From Colwellia sp. C1TZA3 (GTDB lineage: Bacteria; Pseudomonadota; Gammaproteobacteria; Enterobacterales; Alteromonadaceae): a stretch of DNA of 57,001 bases. The DNA lies in contig NZ_VOLS01000027.1 in NCBI RefSeq assembly GCF_007954265.1, forward strand, positions 1-57,001, read 5' to 3'. A program made the translations under genes and the position numbers. Positions 26,355 through 35,572 of this stretch are shown piece by piece. Numbering within the stretch: position 1 is the stretch's first letter; each line of letters starts with the position of its first letter. Below the pieces are notes generated by a model. That model was not told where the DNA came from. It saw nothing but the letters and a program-made list of their open reading frames with translations, and searched no databases.

Positions 26355-26582
26355 CGAGCTATGGTTTGTATAGTGTGTTAGTTTTAGCGCACTGCAACGC
26401 TAACTTGGCCCGCTTGAAAGCTAACGTACTTATAATATTGTTACTTGGCTTGCCTTTATTTATTGATCATCATAAGCCTTGGGTCAAAACAAATGTTGGA
26501 TGAAAAATCAGGCTCACTTAAATAAAGTTGCCTTCAAAGTTAAGGCAACTAAATCGGTAGTTAAATTCCACAAGGCAATCCG

Positions 26583-26854
26583 ATGTATAAATTCATTATA
26601 ATAATACTCTTAACTCTTTCTGCTAGCGTACTTGCTAATAAAGTGACTACTCTAAAAAAACAAACTCACCAAGATATGTTAGCACCTGAAATTAAAACGG
26701 TTTGGGGAGAAATATATATGGGCTTGGGTTGGCAAGTTTACAAAAGTGAAGGTGTAAACATTGCTCGGCACCCCGGTAGTATTAGAGGCTATAAATCATT
26801 AATTATTACTTACCCTGAAAATAAAGATGCCCTAATATTACTAATTAATACTAA
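26583..26854 (+). pseudogene. Relic of a serine beta-lactamase-like hydrolase
   Basis: A signal peptide (residues 1-19) is followed almost at once by GLGWQVYKSEGVNIARHPGSIRGYKSLIITYPENKDALILLIN. That is the C-terminal part of class C beta-lactamase-like proteins, whose third motif is the H-x-G-S/G stretch. About 250 internal residues, including the catalytic Ser-x-x-Lys, are gone. Family A element A6 cuts off the last strand and supplies the final 15 or so codons of the open frame. Confidence 0.65.
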
Positions 26855-27011
26855 TACTAATCCCATTAAGTTATTGCTCACTTGTACTAGTTAAAATAGC
26901 TCAAGGCTGTGTTGCTCTCACTCCCAATAGCCAGCTATTGCTCAATCGAGCGCCTTATCTTGAGTTATTTTTCCTGCGCACAACAAGATCACAAACTTAA
27001 TGGAACTGGTA
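26855..27011 (+). repeat. Family A miniature element, copy A6
   Basis: Full-length element whose left end has drifted to TACTAA; right end CTGGTA. Flanks are TAA and TTA. It terminates the beta-lactamase-like relic. The 200 bp after it form the leader of the mlaA gene. Confidence 0.85.
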
Positions 27012-27215
27012 TTATAACTTGGAGTAACAGTTTATATTTCTAACTTGTTTGTAAATAATTAATCAAAGGGATTTTCTGCAAAGGCGGGTAAAATTTTAGT
27101 TATGTTTACATCAGCATTTTTTTAACTCAAGCAATTGTGCAAAAAAAAGTGTAAATTTGCTGAGTGCCAATACTGTTTGATGAGCAATACCTTAAAACGT
27201 TGAAGAGAATTAATC

Positions 27216-28139
27216 ATGATAAAAATAATAAGAAAAAAAAACGTTAGTCCTAAGCCAGATAAAATCAGCAAAAGCGTATTGCACTATCCATTAATAATAT
27301 TAATGCTATTAATGGCAATAGGGTGTTCGTCTTCAAGCGATAACTTAGCTGAGCAATCAATTGTTAGTGAAAAATCAGTTATTAGTGAACAGCCCGTCAA
27401 AGGCCCTTATGAAATAGCCGCTGAGCAAAACTTACCCAGTGTGATCAGCTATCAGGCACCCGAGGATTCATTACGCTTTATCAATGAGCCTATTTTTAAA
27501 CTTAACGATACAGTTTATCGTTACGTATTAAGCCCATTAGCGAAGGGCTATGAAAACGTGGTGCCTAAGCCTGTTAATACCAGTATACGTAACTTTTTTT
27601 ATAATTTACGTGAGCCACTTTATGCGCTAAACCACTTATTACAAGGTGAATTCTCAGCGTCGGGTAAAAGTATTACTCGTGTGTTGCTAAATACCACAGT
27701 AGGGCTGCTTGGCTTGTTTGACCCCGCTAATAGTCTGATGGAATTTGAGCGTAATAAAACTACTTTTGGTGATACCCTAGCCACCTATGGTGTTGGGCAT
27801 GGCGCTTATCTTGTTTTACCTTTGCTTGGTCCGTCTGATTTGCGTGACACGGCCTCATTAACCTTTAACTACTTTGCACATCCTCTTAACTACATTAATG
27901 ACGAAACACTCGCCCAGCAGTTATTGTTTGTTGATGGTATACAAGCGCAAACCGTTATTTTAGCTAAATATCCTGAGGTTTTGGCCAACGTTGAAAATCC
28001 TTATGAGTTTGTGCGTAATTTATATATGCAAAACTTACAGCGTGACGGCCAAGAACGTCGAAACGAAGTTTTTAAAACGGAACAGCAAAAACAGTCTACA
28101 ACCATGCCCGTTAACAACATTAACCCAGTGGTAGAATAA
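27216..28139 (+). CDS. mlaA: MlaA (VacJ) family outer-membrane lipoprotein
   Basis: This 307-residue protein has an unusually long N-region before the lipobox LMAIGC (Cys37). The MlaA domain spans residues about 80-270: FINEPIFKLNDTVYRYVLSPLAKGYENVVP, LREPLYALNHLLQGE, and TTFGDTLATYGVGHGAYLVLPLLGPSDLRD. MlaA forms a channel in the inner leaflet of the outer membrane that removes misplaced phospholipids. Its stop overlaps the start of the RND gene (TAATG), so the two are co-translated. This suggests a partnership with an RND pump in place of the Mla ABC system. Confidence 0.92.
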   Translation: MIKIIRKKNVSPKPDKISKSVLHYPLIILMLLMAIGCSSSSDNLAEQSIVSEKSVISEQPVKGPYEIAAEQNLPSVISYQAPEDSLRFINEPIFKLNDTVYRYVLSPLAKGYENVVPKPVNTSIRNFFYNLREPLYALNHLLQGEFSASGKSITRVLLNTTVGLLGLFDPANSLMEFERNKTTFGDTLATYGVGHGAYLVLPLLGPSDLRDTASLTFNYFAHPLNYINDETLAQQLLFVDGIQAQTVILAKYPEVLANVENPYEFVRNLYMQNLQRDGQERRNEVFKTEQQKQSTTMPVNNINPVVE

Positions 28140-30538
28140 TGATCTTTAAACAAAATTCGACTATTTGGGCTTATATTATTTGTCTTGTTTTTACATTATT
28201 GACCGCCGCATTGGCTTGGGAGGCAAAGCATTTTGAAATAGATGCATCGGCTGACACTCTGTTGGTTGATAATAATAAGCATTACATTCTAACCCAGCTG
28301 TCTGAACAACGTTACGGCTCTGAAGAGTTTATATTAATTGCATTCAAACCATATAATGGTCAATTGTTTTCAGCCGCCACTCTTAATTCTATCGCTACTA
28401 TCGGCGGTGAAATAGAAGCAATTCCTCGAGTTAAACAGGTAAAAAGTATTGTTAATGTACCTATTTTTTCCTCGGCAAAAACATTTTCTGCTGACGTTGA
28501 GCATTTAACTTGGGAAAAGAAAAAGTTTGATGAAAATACCTTATCGCTGAGTTTAAAAAAACACCCATTATATGAAGGCTTACTGGTTAACGAAGACCAA
28601 ACCGCGCTGTCATTACAGGTGGTTTTTAAGTCAGAGCAAAAAATAGCGCAAATTAATGACAATATTATTGATATAAAACGTCACTTATTAACCAGAGACC
28701 TAACTAAAACAGAGCTTAATGCCCTTAAAGCGTTAAAACAGCAACAACAAGCCTTCAATAAAAAATATGAGCAAACTCGTAGTAATGAAATTGAAAAAAT
28801 TCGCGCTATTTTACTGCCTTATAAAAAAGACGGCGACTTTTACCTCGGCGGTAATAACTTACTGTCTTATGAGTTAATTCAAATTATTGAGAGTGACTTA
28901 GTACTTTTTGGTTCATTAATCATGTTGGTGGTTATTGTGCTGCTGTGGTTTTTGTTTAGACAATTGAGTTGGGTAATATTGCCCATTGTTTGTTGTACAA
29001 CCAGTGTGGTGATGACTATAGGTTTATTAGCGGCACTTGATTTTAAAGTCACGGTAATTTCAGCTAACGTCTTCGCTCTGCAAATAATTTTGTCATTGGC
29101 AATGATCATTCATCTGATTGTTCATTATCAAGAGTTAGTGAGCAAAAACAGTGACTGGTCGCATAAACGGCTAGTATTTTCAACTATTAAACAAAAGATG
29201 AAACCCTGTTTTTATGCTGGATTAACTACTGCTATTGGTTTTGGCTCGCTGATATTTAGTGGTGTTCAACCGGTTATTAGTTTCGGTTGGATGATGGTTG
29301 TTGCTATGCTGGTAAGCTTTATTGTTAGCTTAGTTTTTTTCCCCGCTTTATTACTGGTGATATTTAATAAACAACATTTTGTAAAACAGCACCACCAAAT
29401 TGAGCGTGGTATGACAGCAAGCGCAAATTTTGTTAACAACCAACCTAAAAAAATTATTTTTATTTCAGTGCTAGTCACCGCTATTGGCCTATGGGGCTGC
29501 CTCAAATTAACTGCTGAAAATAGTTTTTTAAATTACTTTAGTGAATCAACCGACGTTCGAAAAGAGTTAACTTTTATTGATCAACAGTTTGGAGGTTCAA
29601 CACCATTTGACGTGTTATTTGATATTCCTGATGATCAAATTAAATCAGGTTTAGTTATTTCAGCCAGTACGGTACAAACGGTCACGGCTATTCAGAATAT
29701 GCTCGCAAAACAGCAAGCCATTGGTGCAATAACCTCAATTGCAGATTTTACTAAAATTGCCCAAGTTGTAAATGGCAAACCGCTAACAGAATATGAACTT
29801 ACCGCGCTTTATAAAAGTTTAGACCCTAAGTTACAACAAGCGTTATTTGGTGCTTATTTTTCAGCAAAAGACAAGCAAATACGAATTTCAATGCGCGTAC
29901 AAGACAGCATTAAAGATTTAAACAGAGCTGATTTATTAGCAGATATCCATCAAGAATTATCAGCCATGGGCATCGAAAAAAAACAATATACGCTAACTGG
30001 TCTGTTTATTCTTTATCAAGATATATTGTCGCGTTTACTTGATTCGCAAATACTGACCATACTGGTTGTTTACGGCGCGATGGCAATAACACTGATGATT
30101 ATTTTCTCATCGTTTAAAGTGGCGTTGATTGCCATAGTGCCTAATTTAATTACCACCTCAGTGATTATGGGGATATTAGGTATATTTTCGATTCCTTTAG
30201 ATTTAATGACTATTACTATTGCTGCTGTTGCTATGGGTATTTCAATGGACGATACCATTCATTATATTCATCGATACTTAGCAGAAATAAAACGGGGACA
30301 AGCCAGTAGCGAAGGGTGGGTTAAGCGCACTAATTTATCAGTTGGCTATGCCTTAATATATACCACTACAGTAATTGTTATTGGTTTTGGTACCTTGGTT
30401 TTTTCTGATTTTGTACCCAGTATGTTGTTCGGTTTACTAACCAGTATTGCGATGGTGATTGCCTTGGTTACTGACATAACAATTCTCCCAGTATTACTGA
30501 AAAAATATTTAGCAAAAAGTAAGCTAAACGAGCCCTAA
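28139..30538 (+). CDS. RND/MMPL-family transporter coupled to MlaA
   Basis: This 799-residue protein has the RND two-fold plan. A first transmembrane helix (residues about 9-27) precedes a large periplasmic loop, TM2-6 span about 255-425, and a second loop precedes TM8-12 from about 635. The motif ITIAAVAMGISMDDTIHYIHRY resembles the proton-relay/SSD-like segment of HpnN and MMPL proteins. It is smaller than AcrB-type pumps and lacks their docking domain, as in lipid-exporting RND proteins. A role in lipid movement with MlaA is inferred from the 1-base overlap. Element A7 is inserted at the stop codon: the TAA at 30536-30538 is also the left target copy. Confidence 0.88.
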   Translation: MIFKQNSTIWAYIICLVFTLLTAALAWEAKHFEIDASADTLLVDNNKHYILTQLSEQRYGSEEFILIAFKPYNGQLFSAATLNSIATIGGEIEAIPRVKQVKSIVNVPIFSSAKTFSADVEHLTWEKKKFDENTLSLSLKKHPLYEGLLVNEDQTALSLQVVFKSEQKIAQINDNIIDIKRHLLTRDLTKTELNALKALKQQQQAFNKKYEQTRSNEIEKIRAILLPYKKDGDFYLGGNNLLSYELIQIIESDLVLFGSLIMLVVIVLLWFLFRQLSWVILPIVCCTTSVVMTIGLLAALDFKVTVISANVFALQIILSLAMIIHLIVHYQELVSKNSDWSHKRLVFSTIKQKMKPCFYAGLTTAIGFGSLIFSGVQPVISFGWMMVVAMLVSFIVSLVFFPALLLVIFNKQHFVKQHHQIERGMTASANFVNNQPKKIIFISVLVTAIGLWGCLKLTAENSFLNYFSESTDVRKELTFIDQQFGGSTPFDVLFDIPDDQIKSGLVISASTVQTVTAIQNMLAKQQAIGAITSIADFTKIAQVVNGKPLTEYELTALYKSLDPKLQQALFGAYFSAKDKQIRISMRVQDSIKDLNRADLLADIHQELSAMGIEKKQYTLTGLFILYQDILSRLLDSQILTILVVYGAMAITLMIIFSSFKVALIAIVPNLITTSVIMGILGIFSIPLDLMTITIAAVAMGISMDDTIHYIHRYLAEIKRGQASSEGWVKRTNLSVGYALIYTTTVIVIGFGTLVFSDFVPSMLFGLLTSIAMVIALVTDITILPVLLKKYLAKSKLNEP

Positions 30539-30631
30539 TACCAATCCCATTAATTTATTGCTCAATCGAGCGCCTTACCTTGAGTTATTTTTCCTGCGCA
30601 CAACAAGATCACAAACTTAATGGAACTGGTA
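30539..30631 (+). repeat. Family A element with internal deletion, copy A7
   Basis: 93-bp derivative with both normal ends and exact TAA duplications (30536-30538 and 30632-30634). About 64 bp are missing between two TATTGCTCA-type repeats present in full-length copies, pointing to deletion by short-repeat slippage. Confidence 0.85.
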
Positions 30632-30893
30632 TAACATAAGAGCACTGTACTTTTTAGCGCCATGTTTTATTGTTTTTAGCTTATTCACAACTCCCTGTTA
30701 AATAGTATTAACGGTATCTGTTATTAGAGTTTTAGTTGCGACACCTTCGGTACTTTAAATGTTGTTATTAATTTATTTGTTCAGCTTTTTTGTGGGTTAA
30801 AACTCACTAAGGTAAGTTTTAACCCCAATAGTTTACGGCAGCTAAATAACGGTATAACTATAAATTTGAGTGTATTGCTTATATTTGATTCAA

Positions 30894-30967
30894 TTATATT
30901 AAGTTATTACTCACTTGAGCTGTTTTGTCTGCAAACAACAAGCTCAAAAACTTAATGAAAATGGTAT
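30894..30967 (+). repeat. Diverged short family A-like element
   Basis: ATTATATTAAGTTATTACTC at the left and AAACTTAATGAAAATGGTAT at the right keep the A termini and the ACAACAAG motif, but the middle is much shortened. The stretch 30632-31042 otherwise holds only the promoter region of the following gene. Confidence 0.55.
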
Positions 30968-31042
30968 AATCCCGCTGATAAAGTATCATGCTGTGACATT
31001 ACTCAATTAAAAAATCCCCTAGTTACCTGGAAAATATAAATC

Positions 31043-32932
31043 ATGCGAATCGCCGTATCTCAGTTTGCCACCGTTTTAAATGTTCAAGAAAACCTAGCAA
31101 GCTGTGTTCGCATGATAAATCAGGCCGCGGTTTGTGAGCCGTCGTTAATCGTTCTGCCTGAATTTTGTAATACTCAGTTTAGTAGTGCCCAGCGTTGTAA
31201 TAATCAGCCTTCGTACGTTGATCATAATCAAGCATGGCATCAAGCTTTAGCTATTGATGGTGATTTTTTACAACAGATAGCACAGCAAGCGAAAAAGCAT
31301 CACTGTTATATTATGCTCAACGTAACGCTTCGCCAAGACCTTACTCGCGATCATCAAAACCCAGCAATCAGATCAAATATTAGTGTTACCTCCTGTATTT
31401 TTTCACCGTTTGGCGAACTTATTCAGCAAGCCGACAAACAGGCGCTGATAGGGCAGGAAAATGATTTTTTTATTAGCACCAATAAAGTTTCTGCCGTCGT
31501 TACCAGCCCTTTTGGACAACTTGGGTTTTTAACCGGTAGCGATGGTGTTACCTTTGCCGTAGCGCGCGCGTTTGCCTTAGGCGGAGCACAATTATTATGT
31601 AATTCGCAGAGTTCATTTGCATTAGATCAAAGCCATTTACATGACTTTGCTCGAGCAGGTGAAAATAATATTTTTGTCGCCACAGCAAATAAAATTGGCC
31701 CACTCAGACAGCAAGAGCTATCACAAGAACGCTTACAAGGTGACTCACAAGAGCAACAAAAATATGCTTTGGCAGAAAGTGGCGATCTTTTAAAACAAAG
31801 TTCAAGGGTTGAAAAATACCCTATGGGCGTTGGGCAAAGCCAAATAGTGTCTCCCAATGGTAAGGTGTTAGCAAAGCTAGATCACAATGAAGAAGGTTTT
31901 GTTTTTGCTGACATCGACTTAGCTGAGGCCGGGTTGAGTAAGAAATTGCGTCCTGATGGTACCAAGCTGATAAAACAGCGACGTCCTGATCTTTATCAAG
32001 AGCAAAAACTAGCCCTGCAAAAAGTAATTGAAACTGAAACTGAAAAAACACTCAATTATACTGTGCCAGAAACCGCTAATGTTGCGATATTTGCCACCTA
32101 TAAGTCTAACCAGCAAGCTATTGAAGATGTTTGCCATTACATTGAAAACAACCTCAGTGACATTATTCAACTACCTGAATTATTTTTTATCGCAGATAAA
32201 ACCATCACCACCAACACTGAGCAACTCAATCAAGTGGCCTGCTTGTGTACTATGCTCATTAAACAAATCAGTGCCGTATTAAGACCTTTTCAATACGTGT
32301 GCACGAGTTTAGTTATTGATGGAACGCACCAGGCCGTACTAATAAACGAACAGGGTTTATTTGCAACACAACAACAGTTACACTTTTGTCAAAGATATCA
32401 ATGGACTGTGCTAGGAGATAAGCTGAAAATTATAGAGCTGCCGTTAGAGCAAGGCGTGATCAAGGTTGCTATGCTAACGGGTGATGATGCGAATATACCT
32501 GAAATGGTTAAGCTTGCGGCTTTAAACAATATTCAGGTGTTACTCGTCCCATTCGATATTCAAGAAGCCAGTGAGGTTGAATATAGCTTGTTATCGCGCG
32601 CCGCTGAACATAAAATTTGCATTGTTGCGGCTAGTCGTGAGAAAAGCTTTATCGAAGCTGCCCCTGTCGATTCTTCTGGCAATAACCGTGATACAGCGAA
32701 CGGTAGCACCTCAAACAAAAGAAAAGTAAAACAGCAAAAATCCACAGGACTAATCGCTAATGTATCCGCAGAGTCAGCCTTATTAAGTCCGTGGCAGTCA
32801 GATAAATTTAATGGTTATATCAACAAACCGTTGGTTAAGTATCAGCATGGTAAAATCACCAAAGCTGTTATTCATCCATCACTAACGTTAAAAATAAAAA
32901 CTCAATGTAGTCAGCGTAATATGACTAAGTAA
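31043..32932 (+). CDS. Tandem nitrilase-fold protein lacking catalytic cysteines
   Basis: This 629-residue protein is made of two carbon-nitrogen hydrolase domains. Domain 1 (residues about 1-300) keeps the glutamate motif VLPEFCN and a lysine in ADKQALIGQENDFF, but at the nucleophile position reads FLTGSDGVTFAVARAF where active enzymes have a cysteine (ICYD). Domain 2 (about 345-600) keeps QLPELFF and reads AMLTGDDANIPEM at the same place. Both nucleophiles are therefore replaced by glycine. The domains are otherwise well conserved, which suggests a folded, selected pseudoenzyme or binding protein. The gene shows no frameshift and has its own ribosome site (CTGGAA). The substrate or ligand is unknown. 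Confidence 0.75.
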   Translation: MRIAVSQFATVLNVQENLASCVRMINQAAVCEPSLIVLPEFCNTQFSSAQRCNNQPSYVDHNQAWHQALAIDGDFLQQIAQQAKKHHCYIMLNVTLRQDLTRDHQNPAIRSNISVTSCIFSPFGELIQQADKQALIGQENDFFISTNKVSAVVTSPFGQLGFLTGSDGVTFAVARAFALGGAQLLCNSQSSFALDQSHLHDFARAGENNIFVATANKIGPLRQQELSQERLQGDSQEQQKYALAESGDLLKQSSRVEKYPMGVGQSQIVSPNGKVLAKLDHNEEGFVFADIDLAEAGLSKKLRPDGTKLIKQRRPDLYQEQKLALQKVIETETEKTLNYTVPETANVAIFATYKSNQQAIEDVCHYIENNLSDIIQLPELFFIADKTITTNTEQLNQVACLCTMLIKQISAVLRPFQYVCTSLVIDGTHQAVLINEQGLFATQQQLHFCQRYQWTVLGDKLKIIELPLEQGVIKVAMLTGDDANIPEMVKLAALNNIQVLLVPFDIQEASEVEYSLLSRAAEHKICIVAASREKSFIEAAPVDSSGNNRDTANGSTSNKRKVKQQKSTGLIANVSAESALLSPWQSDKFNGYINKPLVKYQHGKITKAVIHPSLTLKIKTQCSQRNMTK

Positions 32933-33008
32933 AAACAGTAAAAACAGTAAAAACGAGTAATTATACTTGTTTATTATATTTTTAGAAAAGCCTAGGAGAA
33001 TGTAAAAA

Positions 33009-33206
33009 TTGAATGAATTAACTAAGCAATCAATAGGGTGTCCTTATTGTGGCGAGACGATTAAAGTGCTCATTGACTCATCTGACATAGAACAACAATA
33101 CATTGAAGATTGCCAAGTATGCTGCAAGCCAATAAATTTTTTGGTGACTAGCAGTATGAGTGGTGATATTAGCGTTCGTGTATACAGTGAAGATGACGCG
33201 TTTTAA
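33009..33206 (+). CDS. CPXCG-motif cysteine-rich small protein
   Basis: This 65-residue protein has two zinc-ribbon knuckles, CPYCG (residues 11-15) and CQVCCKP. It matches the small CPXCG-motif family, which is widespread in proteobacteria and of unknown function. The start is TTG 33009, with TAGGAG 10 bases upstream. It lies 76 bp after the nitrilase-like gene and could be co-transcribed with it. Confidence 0.8.
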   Translation: MNELTKQSIGCPYCGETIKVLIDSSDIEQQYIEDCQVCCKPINFLVTSSMSGDISVRVYSEDDAF

Positions 33207-33494
33207 TCGAGGCAGAAAAATTAGCATAGCTGACACCAGTCGACACCTATGGAGCTATTGATAAAATATTTCAAATCAATAGCTTAAGTTTTTCATTCAT
33301 CGCTTACTGAGTTTCCATCATAAGTGTCAGTGTGTTTGGCTTGAGTTCTGCCATTATTCACCATGTAAAATCACTTTTACATATTCTTCGCGTTTAGAAA
33401 TTTTGTTAATTAACACCTCGGTATGACCTTCTTATCTTTACCTTTGTGATGGTACTCAATACTTAATCATAAATAGGGTAAAGCTATTATCGTT

Positions 33495-34400
33495 TTAAAC
33501 TATATTTTTCCTGCTTTTTTTTGCAGGCAACTGCACAAAATAATACCGACCGAGTATTACTGTTAAAATACCACCAAGCACTAATGTTGATGATTCAATC
33601 AAGCGTAGGGTGATTAATTCACTGGTAAATATAACCCCACCGACAGCAGCAATTATCGGCACCAACAACTGAACAACGGCGGCTTGCGTAACCGACAGTG
33701 TTGTTAGTGCAATATACCAAACAAAATATCCGATACCAGAGGCAATAGCACCAGACAATACTGCGAGCAAAAAACCTGTCGAGGTGATATGTGCGTTATC
33801 AAAGCCAAAAATCACTAGGGCCAAGACAAAAGGTGCGGTTCTAAGAAAGTTATAAGCGGTATCGCTAAGTGCATTTTTAGATTTTCGTCCTATCAAGGTA
33901 TAAAACGCCCAAGCCATACCTGAAATACTCATCAGCATAAAGCCTATCAATGATGGTGTGGTTAAACTAGGAATAACTAAATATGCAAAGCCGCTAAAAG
34001 CAATAGTTAAACCACACCATTCTGATAAGTGCAGTTTATTACCTGAAAGTACACTGGTCAGTATCATCGTTATTTGCACAGCGCCAAATAAAATAAGCGC
34101 TCCAGTGCCGGTATCTAATGAAATATAGCCGTAGGAAAAACTTACCGCGTAAATAAATAACATACTGGCGGCTAGCCAACTTCCCTTCGACTTAATTTCT
34201 GTTTTTGCTGGTTTTTTTTTACTTGTTATTTTGATTAACGCTAACAATATAACAATGCCCGAAACCAGTCGTACAACAGTAAAGCTTGCGGCATCAATGG
34301 TATTTTCATCCAAGGCTAACCGACATAGCACTGAATTGGCAGCAAAGGCTAAAAGAGCGAACACTGTACTGACAATCATTTTTACAGGCTTTGTATTCAA
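33495..34400 (-). CDS. DMT/EamA family transporter
   Basis: This 301-residue protein has ten transmembrane helices in two EamA repeats. The first contains FAANSVLCRLALDENTIDAASFTVVRLVSG. The second contains GIGYFVWYIALTTLSVTQAAVVQLLVPIIAAVGGVIF, which carries the typical proline-containing half-helix. Such proteins export amino acids or other small metabolites. The substrate cannot be assigned. The upstream region contains a five-copy 15-bp repeat. Confidence 0.85.
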   Translation of the reverse strand: MNTKPVKMIVSTVFALLAFAANSVLCRLALDENTIDAASFTVVRLVSGIVILLALIKITSKKKPAKTEIKSKGSWLAASMLFIYAVSFSYGYISLDTGTGALILFGAVQITMILTSVLSGNKLHLSEWCGLTIAFSGFAYLVIPSLTTPSLIGFMLMSISGMAWAFYTLIGRKSKNALSDTAYNFLRTAPFVLALVIFGFDNAHITSTGFLLAVLSGAIASGIGYFVWYIALTTLSVTQAAVVQLLVPIIAAVGGVIFTSELITLRLIESSTLVLGGILTVILGRYYFVQLPAKKSRKNIV

Positions 34401-34542
34401 AAAAATACCTTTTCAGAAAGTAATGCCATATTACCGGCGGATAAAATATGGTTAGCTACACTAACGTTGATAAGTACTTTATCACTCTTGTTGGTTAAAA
34501 CTAACTATTGATACCATTAAATCAATCAAACATTAGACTTTA

Positions 34543-34617
34543 CTAATGTAGTATGTTCTAATGTATTATATTCTAATGTAGTATGTTCTAATGTAATGTG
34601 TTCTAATGTAATATGTA
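34543..34617. repeat. Five tandem 15-bp repeats
   Basis: Units CTAATGTAGTATGTT (34543), CTAATGTATTATATT, CTAATGTAGTATGTT, CTAATGTAATGTGTT and CTAATGTAATATGTA follow without gaps. They lie about 145 bp upstream of the DMT gene, in the 364-bp gap to the next open frame. Confidence 0.75.
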
Positions 34618-34764
34618 TAATCAAGTAAATTGATTAGATAGCATTTATTGTTTTTATTAAACTTGCAGGTAATGGTTATACATAATAAATAAATTACAGC
34701 AGTTAATAACTCTGTGTTTTTAAATTGAATGATGAAAAATCTTATTTAATAGTGAGTAAAGCTA

Positions 34765-35004
34765 ATGGTATGCAATCGATATAATAGCTGTCTGTGGATT
34801 TCGCAGAAGTCGCAAAATATTCATATTAATAGCAAGGTTTCCGCTCAAGTATATGTCGCTTTTAGAAATAAAAGAGATTTGACCTTGGCGATGCCAAAAT
34901 TGATTTTACCCTCTGTGCAAATCAATATTCGAGCAGGGCACTTTCCACCAGCGGCAGACAATGGCTTGCAGTATTTAACTTTGCCTATAAATGCCTTTAA
35001 GTAG
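34765..35004 (+). pseudogene. Decayed TIGR01244/DUF442-type phosphatase remnant
   Basis: A 79-codon frame includes NIHINSKVSAQVYVAF and ends with PPAADNGLQYLTLPINAFK. The spacing of the N-x-R-x-G and GLxYxxLPI elements resembles the start of Blh-type (TIGR01244) phosphatases, which often precede TSUP transporters in sulfide-detoxification operons. The catalytic half is missing. The assignment is tentative; it could also be an unrelated short frame. Confidence 0.35.
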
Positions 35005-35010
35005 TAAACC

Positions 35011-35444
35011 ACGGTTGAACTCATTCTTATTGTTATTGCAGCAGTACTTATTGGCCTGTGCTTAGGTTTGCTGGGCTCAGGAGGCTCGATTTTAACTGTT
35101 CCAGCGTTAATTTATATTGTCGGACAAGATGAAAAAACAGCGATTACAAACTCATTAGCGCTAGAAGGATTGATTGTTCAAAGCATTATTCATAACCAGT
35201 TAGGCAACGAAGTAATACCAATTTGATTAATTAAGTGATCACCTTTTTCATGAGGAAAAATGGACAAATACAAGGCATAAAATTTAGTCAGTAGTTATTC
35301 ACCTTATAAATTTTATAACGCAGTAGTTTTTTATTTTAACCATTAAAAATGAGCAGGTAATTAATCAACTTGGTATAAATACCCTGCGACTATTAAAGGA
35401 TATTTTGCCGTCTGCAGTTGCCATAGTCATGGCTATTATTATTT
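35011..35444 (+). pseudogene. TSUP (TauE/SafE) transporter destroyed by a family B element
   Basis: The first 65 or so codons read [20 protein letters not shown], then [19 protein letters not shown], the N-terminal signature of TSUP sulfite/sulfonate exporters. The expected ATG is ACG at 35011-35013. After the B element (35216-35375) only the C-terminal helix LRLLKDILPSAVAIVMAIII and a stop remain, so about 160 residues were deleted as well. Confidence 0.75.
35216..35375 (-). repeat. Family B miniature element, copy B6
   Basis: 160-bp element flanked by TAA on both sides (35213-35215 and 35376-35378), inserted in the TSUP gene. Orientation is opposite to B1, B2 and B4. Confidence 0.9.
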
Positions 35445-35572
35445 AACAACAACGCTAGAGAACAGTCCTGTTGAAGCATAATCAAGTGAAGAAAGTGAGA
35501 TTATGTAGGCAAAAGTATATAAAAATAGTTTTTAAAACATTATTTTGTAAACAGTAAAACAAAGGAGAGTAT

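Noticed and set aside
25742-26400. Possible integron cassette around the GGCT-like gene
   Set aside because: Hairpins flank the gene, but I could not find the RYYYAAC/GTTRRRY core sites of an attC, and the tyrosine recombinase at 53544 lacks the extra domain of IntI.
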